Source: Paenibacillus rhizophilus (GTDB taxonomy: Bacteria; Bacillota; Bacilli; Paenibacillales; Paenibacillaceae). Taken from it: 64,000 nucleotides of DNA. Positions 59,812 to 64,000 of the stretch are shown here, piece by piece. A model generated the notes under the pieces. The model was given only the letters and a program-made list of their open reading frames with translations, was not told the DNA's origin and did not search any database. The position numbers were made by a program, and so were the translations under genes. Within the stretch, counting starts at the first letter, position 1. The number at the start of each line of letters is the position of its first letter. Where the stretch lies: the NCBI RefSeq assembly GCF_003854965.1, contig NZ_RQPI01000015.1:1-64000 (forward strand), read 5' to 3'.

Positions 59812-60102
59812 ATGCTTGAAATATCGAATTACACAGCGGAGCAGATCCGGGACCCGTTCGGCATTATTGCGGGAAACCGTTATGAATTTATGATTAACCT
59901 TGTGGTCCCGGAGGAGGACGAGCTTTATTCGGAGAACGGGGTCAGCGTGCGGGTCATTGTTAAAGAGAATGATGGAGAAGTGAGCGTCGTAACCTACGAT
60001 CTGATTGAAACGACGACGCAGAAGCTCCTTGAATTCGATCTGGAGGACGAAGAGGAGGAAGAACTGGCCGCTTTTTGCAAGGAGCATATGCCGGAGCGGT
60101 AA
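59812..60102 (+). CDS. DUF6509-like small acidic protein
   Basis: 96 residues, ATG 59812 after AAAAGGAG. The pattern LEISNYTAEQIRDPFGIIAG with PEEDELYSENGVSVRVI and the C-terminal EEEELAAFCKEHMPE matches the DUF6509 family of Bacillota as I recall it. Strongly acidic C-terminus. Function unknown. Confidence 0.75.
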   Translation: MLEISNYTAEQIRDPFGIIAGNRYEFMINLVVPEEDELYSENGVSVRVIVKENDGEVSVVTYDLIETTTQKLLEFDLEDEEEEELAAFCKEHMPER

Positions 60103-60247
60103 CTTCCTGATTGCACCGGATACCTCCGCAATAAAGCGCTGTGTGTATAGGCGGTATCTATCGGGAATATTGCTTACAAGTCTTGGACGGCAAACAACCC
60201 CGGCGGTATAGTAGAAGGTAATATTCTACATAACGAGGTGCCCGTCC

Positions 60248-61174
60248 GTGATCAAAACCGTGCTGTCCACCCTGTTCGAAGTCATCGTCCCCCTGTCGAT
60301 TCCGGTTATTTCCGGCGCTCTGCTGGAACGATTTCAGCGCCTGGACACCAAGCCGCTGCTGACACTGTATCTGTATTTTTTAAGCCCTGCCATTATTCTG
60401 GATACGCTGTCCCACGCGGAAATTTCATTCGATGACATCTATTTGACGCTGGCGTTCTCCTTATTGAATCTGCTGGTGCTGTGGGGAGTAGCGGTCACCA
60501 TTGGAAAAGCGATGAAATTCTCTTCGCCGGACCGGGCCGGATTGACGCTCATCTCCACCTTTACCAACAGTGTAAACTACGGGCTTCCGCTCGTTCTGCT
60601 TGCCTTTGGACAAGCGGGGCTTGATAAAGCATCCGTTTATGTCATAGGTCAGATGATTATCGTCAACACGGTGGGTATTTATTTTGCGGCCCGGTCCCAT
60701 TTTAACGTGAAAAATGCGTTCAAATCGGTGTTTTCCCTCCCCGCGATCTATGCCGCCATTCTGGCCCTGCTGCTCCGAGCATTCCAGTTGCACCTGCCCG
60801 CCGAAGTGGAGAAGGGAGTAACGATGGCAGCAGGAGCGTATTCCCCTGTTGTGCTGGCCATTCTGGGCGCGCAGATGATGAAGGTGGGCATGATGCCCGG
60901 CATCAGAGGAGAACGTTCGGTGTTCTGGACGGGAATCATGATCCGGTTGCTGGCGGGACCGCTGCTCGCGCTTGGCATCCTGGCATTGCTCGGAATTACG
61001 GGGACGCTCCATTCCGTGCTCTTCATTCTTGCCTCCATGCCGGTAGCCGTTAACGGGGTTGTTCTGGCGGAACGCTACGGCGCGTCCCCTTCGGTGGTTT
61101 CACGCTGCATACTTTGGACGACGCTGTCCTCTTTCCTTGTGCTGCCCGTGCTCATTACGGCGGTTTCCGGATAA
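60248..61174 (+). CDS. AEC-family transporter
   Basis: 308 residues from GTG 60248 with GAGGTG eight bases upstream. Ten transmembrane segments in two halves; family motifs IPVISGALLERFQRLDTKPL at the start, FTNSVNYGLPLVLLAFGQAG, and ASMPVAVNGVVLAERYGASP near the end. Auxin-efflux-carrier-like proteins export malate, malonate or other organic acids. No partner gene suggests a substrate. Confidence 0.88.
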   Translation: MIKTVLSTLFEVIVPLSIPVISGALLERFQRLDTKPLLTLYLYFLSPAIILDTLSHAEISFDDIYLTLAFSLLNLLVLWGVAVTIGKAMKFSSPDRAGLTLISTFTNSVNYGLPLVLLAFGQAGLDKASVYVIGQMIIVNTVGIYFAARSHFNVKNAFKSVFSLPAIYAAILALLLRAFQLHLPAEVEKGVTMAAGAYSPVVLAILGAQMMKVGMMPGIRGERSVFWTGIMIRLLAGPLLALGILALLGITGTLHSVLFILASMPVAVNGVVLAERYGASPSVVSRCILWTTLSSFLVLPVLITAVSG

Positions 61175-61195
61175 AGCTCCGAGAAGGAGCTTTCG
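61173..61195 (+). terminator. Weak terminator-like hairpin
   Basis: AAAGCTCC pairs with GGAGCTTT around GAGAA, directly after the AEC stop codon; no T-run beyond the stem. Confidence 0.45.
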
Positions 61196-61304
61196 GTCCC
61201 CTATTTTCAGCTGAAACGGTGTATCCTTCAATGGGATCGCCGTTTCTTTTTGACATGGAACCAAAAGGTGTTATTTTATAAAAAGGTGAAAGAGGGATAA
61301 AACA

Positions 61305-61739
61305 ATGGAAGACAACCGCGTGAACAATCTGCCGGACGTGGTGCAGACGGTCATTATTGATGCGCCGATCGGGAAAGTGTGGGATAAAGTATCGACATCG
61401 GAAGGGATCGCGCAGTGGTTCATGCCGAATGACTTTCAGCCTGAGCTCGGTCATGAATTTCATCTGCAGTCTCCCTTCGGCCCGACGCCGTGTAAGGTAA
61501 CTGAGCTTGATCCGCCGAACAGTCTGACTTTCACTTGGGATACCGAAGGCTGGACGGTTTCTTTCTTGTTGAAAGAGCTGGACGAGAAGACGGAGTTTAC
61601 ACTTGTTCACGGCGGCTGGAAGCAGCCGGACGAGCTCATCGGGAAAGCGAACGAGAAAAGCTCGGTTATTCATGGCCGGATGTCGGGCGGCTGGGTATCC
61701 ATTGTGCAGGAGCGGCTGAAAAAGGCGGCCGAGGTTTAA
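61305..61739 (+). CDS. SRPBCC/AHSA1-domain protein
   Basis: 144 residues, ATG 61305. START-like fold of the AHSA1 type: VQTVIIDAPIGKVWDKVSTS, GIAQWFMPNDFQPELGHEFH and FTWDTEGWTVSFLLKELDEK. Its stop is one base before the ArsR start, so the pair is coupled. This is the reverse gene order of the pair at 34333-35218, and the two AHSA1 proteins are only distantly similar. Ligand unknown. Confidence 0.87.
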   Translation: MEDNRVNNLPDVVQTVIIDAPIGKVWDKVSTSEGIAQWFMPNDFQPELGHEFHLQSPFGPTPCKVTELDPPNSLTFTWDTEGWTVSFLLKELDEKTEFTLVHGGWKQPDELIGKANEKSSVIHGRMSGGWVSIVQERLKKAAEV

Positions 61740-61740
61740 T

Positions 61741-62061
61741 ATGGCGGCGGCGGAGAAGCATGATGTGTTTCAGGCGATTGCCGATCCGACCCGCAGGCAG
61801 GTGCTAAGGCTGCTTTCCGAGAAAGAGAGGCCGATCTCCGAAATTGCCGCTCATTTTCCGGTAAGCCGCACGGCCATTGCCAAGCATCTGCATATTCTGT
61901 CGGAGGCAGAACTGGTCAGCGGCCGCAAGGTCGGCAGGGAGAAGCTGTACCGTCTGCAGCCGAAACCTCTTCAGGAACTTCAGGAGTGGCTGTCATATTA
62001 CGAACGGTTTTGGAGCAACAAGCTGTCCATTCTTAAGCATATTGTCGAAAATGAAAAATAA
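61741..62061 (+). CDS. ArsR-family transcriptional regulator
   Basis: 106 residues, ATG 61741. Helix-turn-helix PISEIAAHFPVSRTAIAKHL and wing SGRKVGREKLYRLQPKP, with the C-terminal LQEWLSYYERFWSNKLSIL common to ArsR proteins paired with AHSA1 genes. No metal-binding Cys motif. Likely autoregulates the AHSA1-arsR unit. Confidence 0.9.
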   Translation: MAAAEKHDVFQAIADPTRRQVLRLLSEKERPISEIAAHFPVSRTAIAKHLHILSEAELVSGRKVGREKLYRLQPKPLQELQEWLSYYERFWSNKLSILKHIVENEK

Positions 62062-62065
62062 ACAA

Positions 62066-62110
62066 AACCGGTCCACCACGATGCTTTCGTGCATGGACCG
62101 GTTATTTTTT
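62066..62110. terminator. Intrinsic terminator between convergent genes
   Basis: AACCGGTCCA pairs with TGGACCGGTT, with an inner CACGA/TCGTG stem, then ATTTTTT. Confidence 0.88.
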
Positions 62111-62137
62111 GCGGAACAGCTCATTGTGAAATTGCCT

Positions 62138-63103
62138 TTATTCGAAAGGATAGGTTATGCCCCACTGCCCTCTGACATTGCTCATGATTTCCATCACGTC
62201 CAGAGACAGCTGAAGCGTGGCGCTTCCGCCCGACTTGATCGCCTGCTCCATGTCCTTGATTTCATACTGGAGGGCCGCATCCGTCTCTCCGGCTTCGACT
62301 GTTTCCGTCGTTCCGTCCAGGTATTGAATGAGGGCTTTGGAGGCGCGGGGGAAGTTATCTACGGTAATAAACCCGTTCTCACCGGCGACGACGCCCCTTT
62401 TCGGCATTTTGGCGCGCATCGTCAATGAGACGACTGCCATCTCGTCGGCCTTGTTCTTCAGAATAATGCCCGACTGCTCGTCGACGCCGGTCTCGAACGG
62501 CTTGACAGTGGTTAGAACTTCATGCGGCTGTGCCGACAGGAAATAACGGGCGAACGACAGGGCATAGGTGCCGATATCGAGCAGCGCTCCCCCGGCCAGG
62601 TCTTTATTGAAGAAACGGTTGTTCACATCGTATTCCTTATGGCTTCCGAAGGACACTTGAACCATTTTGAGCGGGCCGATTTTGCCGCTGTCCAGAATTT
62701 CCCGCAGCTTGGCGTACAAAGGCATGTGGTAGATCGTCATCGCTTCCGCCACGACCAGCCCTTTCTCTTCGGCCAATGACGCAATTTCCCGCAGCTGGCC
62801 GATATTGACGGTGATCGCCTTCTCCGCAAGCACGTGCTTGCCTTGTTTCAGGCTTTCTATTATATATTCGTAGTGATTGCTGTGCGGGGTGGAGACGTAG
62901 ACGGCATCAATTTCGGGGTCCTGCAGCATTTCATCATAATCGCCGTAAGCTTTGGTGACCCCGTATTGGTCAGCGAAGTGCTGCGCTTTATCCAGATTGC
63001 GCGATCCCACAGCATACAGCGTGCCGCCGTATTTCTGTATGGCCTCGGCGAATTCCCGGGCGATTCCTCCCGGTCCGATAATGCCCCATTTGATTGTGCT
63101 CAA
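62138..63103 (-). CDS. Gfo/Idh/MocA-family oxidoreductase
   Basis: 321 residues. The NAD(P)-binding start is IKWGIIGPGGIAREFAEAIQ, and the catalytic Lys is in the EKAITVN motif (LAEKAITVNIGQL, the EKP-like loop with Ala in place of Pro). The C-terminal alpha/beta domain has GGALLDIGTYALSFARYFL, with Asp and His-position residues typical of dimeric dihydrodiol dehydrogenase-like members. It probably oxidises a sugar, inositol or dihydrodiol. It is divergent from the xpt riboswitch region. Confidence 0.88.
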   Translation of the reverse strand: MSTIKWGIIGPGGIAREFAEAIQKYGGTLYAVGSRNLDKAQHFADQYGVTKAYGDYDEMLQDPEIDAVYVSTPHSNHYEYIIESLKQGKHVLAEKAITVNIGQLREIASLAEEKGLVVAEAMTIYHMPLYAKLREILDSGKIGPLKMVQVSFGSHKEYDVNNRFFNKDLAGGALLDIGTYALSFARYFLSAQPHEVLTTVKPFETGVDEQSGIILKNKADEMAVVSLTMRAKMPKRGVVAGENGFITVDNFPRASKALIQYLDGTTETVEAGETDAALQYEIKDMEQAIKSGGSATLQLSLDVMEIMSNVRGQWGITYPFE

Positions 63104-63283
63104 ATCAATCCCTCCGTTTCATTCGTAGCACATATGTGCAATATCGACAAAAATAGTGCTAAACATTTCCCTAGAGTATATAACCGGCCGGGTAATCTGT
63201 CAATTCCAGGGAAGGCCTTTCGGACGCGGCGGAGACTGAATGAGAAGCCGTTGAAAGGGCGGGTTTTAGCCTGAAAAAAGCCC

Positions 63284-63312
63284 TTGTAAGGATGCGGCCT
63301 ACCGTGTAATAT
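63284..63312 (+). promoter_or_regulatory. xpt promoter
   Basis: TTGTAA, 17-base spacer, TAATAT. Transcription would begin near 63319, about 37 bases before the riboswitch aptamer. Confidence 0.65.
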
Positions 63313-63355
63313 AGAGGGCGTGCCTTTTTTAATATACTAAAAAAAGAATGATTTA

Positions 63356-63426
63356 ACTCATATAATCATGGGGATACGGCCCATAAGTTTCTACCGGATG
63401 ACCAACGCAATTGTCCGACTATGAGT
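63356..63426 (+). ncRNA. Guanine (purine) riboswitch aptamer
   Basis: P1 is ACTCATA/TATGAGT. The conserved core reads TATAATC, then P2 (ATGGG/CCCAT, loop GATACGG), TTTCTACC, P3 with loop GACCAAC, and GTCCGACTATG. The base before TATG is C (63419), the position that pairs with the ligand, so guanine or hypoxanthine rather than adenine is sensed. It controls the xpt gene downstream. Confidence 0.93.
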
Positions 63427-63500
63427 GAACAGCGCGTCCGGGGTTTGAGGCGGCGCGGACACGCCTGACGTGTTGCACCATAAGGGATAATAACCCGGAG

Positions 63501-63546
63501 GGACAGATTCACTTGAGAGAAACACTCAAGGAATCTGTCCTTTTTT
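63501..63546 (+). terminator. Riboswitch expression-platform terminator
   Basis: GGACAGATTC(A)CTTGAG pairs with CTCAAG(G)AATCTGTCC over about 16 bp, followed by T6. Its TTCACTTG segment can pair with TGAGTGAA at 63422-63429 in the P1 3' side, giving the alternative antiterminator when ligand is absent. Confidence 0.88.
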
Positions 63547-63547
63547 A

Positions 63548-63641
63548 AAATATAAGACTTTATAAGTTACACGCTTATAAATGGCCTTATATTTCTACGA
63601 GAAACGTACTTGCGTCCTTAAGGACGCCGTCAGGCGTTTCT
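63548..63641 (+). repeat. Nested perfect hairpins between riboswitch and xpt
   Basis: First structure: AAATATAAG and CTTATATTT (63548-63556, 63586-63594) enclose TTTATAAG and CTTATAAA (63559-63566, 63574-63581). Second: AGAAACG and CGTTTCT (63600-63606, 63635-63641) enclose the 16-bp palindrome GCGTCCTTAAGGACGC (63612-63627). They are not needed for riboswitch function and may be an inserted small element or extra leader structure. Confidence 0.6.
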
Positions 63642-63752
63642 TCTTGATGGTTTTTAGGGTCCTTGCAAAGGTTCTGAGCGGCTTCGAGCCCAAGCTGCGC
63701 TTTGCGGGGCTATTTTATGTTTCCGGAAGGAAGAAGGAGCGGTGGAAGTAGG

Positions 63753-64000
63753 ATGAAAGTGTTGGAAGAACGCATTAGACGGGAAGGACAGATCTTGTCC
63801 GATACGGTGCTGAAGGTGGACTCGTTTCTGAATCATCAGGTCGATACCGGCCTGGCGCTCGAAATCGGGAAGGAATTCGGCCGGATATTCGGCGGCAGAC
63901 CGATTACGAAGGTACTGACAATCGAGGCGAGCGGCATCCAGTTTGCCATGGCGGCGTCAATCGCACTGGGCGTTCCGTTTTTGTATGCCAAGAAGAAGAA
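63753..64000 (+). CDS. xpt: Xanthine phosphoribosyltransferase, partial (cut by window end)
   Basis: ATG 63753; the first 82 codons are present. The N-terminus MKVLEERIRREGQILSDTVL and KVDSFLNHQVDTGLALEIGK matches Xpt closely, as does TKVLTIEASGIQFAMAASIA (purine/phosphate loop). The PRPP-binding motif lies beyond the window. Xpt converts xanthine and PRPP to XMP; in Bacillota it is typically followed by the permease gene pbuX. It is controlled by the guanine riboswitch at 63356-63426 through a leader of about 430 bases. Confidence 0.93.
   Translation, partial: MKVLEERIRREGQILSDTVLKVDSFLNHQVDTGLALEIGKEFGRIFGGRPITKVLTIEASGIQFAMAASIALGVPFLYAKKK

Overview
The window looks like chromosome from a spore-forming, low-to-mid GC Bacillota, most likely Paenibacillus or a close relative. 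The signs are an alpha/beta small acid-soluble spore protein, a complete gerA-type germination operon plus a second GerB permease, a KinB-like 5TM sensor kinase, strong AGGAGG ribosome binding sites and many GTG/TTG starts. Most of it is ordinary accessory chromosome: small regulator-plus-target modules, sugar catabolism, transporters and stress enzymes. I see no tRNA, rRNA, CRISPR array, prophage or conjugative module.

Layout. 0-1 kb: tail of a TnpB-type IS200/IS605 element sitting in a broken acetyltransferase gene, then a SASP gene. 1-5 kb: an IF-3 paralogue, a KinB-like kinase and small membrane or zinc-ribbon proteins. 5-12.9 kb: VOC proteins, a decayed diacylglycerol kinase, an FAD enzyme, an SLH-amidase fusion, a MarR/quinone-reductase pair with duplicated operators, a chromate transporter and a secreted histidine phosphatase. 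13-17 kb: a Fic protein, a gene remnant, and a lipoprotein gene split by an intact IS3-family element. 17.3-22.5 kb: a MerR/MFS operon, a two-component system with a Met-rich secreted protein that shares its putative operator, and an aldo/keto reductase. 22.6-28 kb: germinant receptor cluster. 28-33 kb: alpha-glucoside PTS, GH4 phospho-glucosidase and RpiR regulator. 33-39.8 kb: luciferase-like oxidoreductase, ArsR/AHSA1, TetR/SDR with four operator copies, DUF1835, cupin and NudC. 40-47 kb: a D-galactonate (DeLey-Doudoroff) operon with its GntR regulator. 47-51 kb: HxlR/SDR, a dead MarR gene and a GH97 glucosidase. 51-53.7 kb: zinc-finger membrane protein, Lgt-like paralogue and a radical SAM protein resembling archaeal tetraether lipid synthases. 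54-64 kb: HxlR/DJ-1, a frameshifted membrane protein, EcsC, transporters, a second AHSA1/ArsR pair, a Gfo/Idh/MocA oxidoreductase and a guanine-riboswitch-controlled xpt cut by the window edge.

How the parts work together. Several modules are self-contained: regulator, operator and target can all be read (MarR 10.2-10.7 kb, MerR 17.3 kb, OmpR-type two-component system 19.5-21.4 kb, TetR 35.3-37 kb, ArsR 34.2 kb, RpiR 32 kb). The most provocative cluster is 51.1-53.7 kb, where a radical SAM protein of the MJ0619/Tes type follows an Lgt-fold membrane protein; together they could modify membrane lipids. A second theme is gene decay: at least seven genes are interrupted, frameshifted, internally deleted or reduced to fragments.
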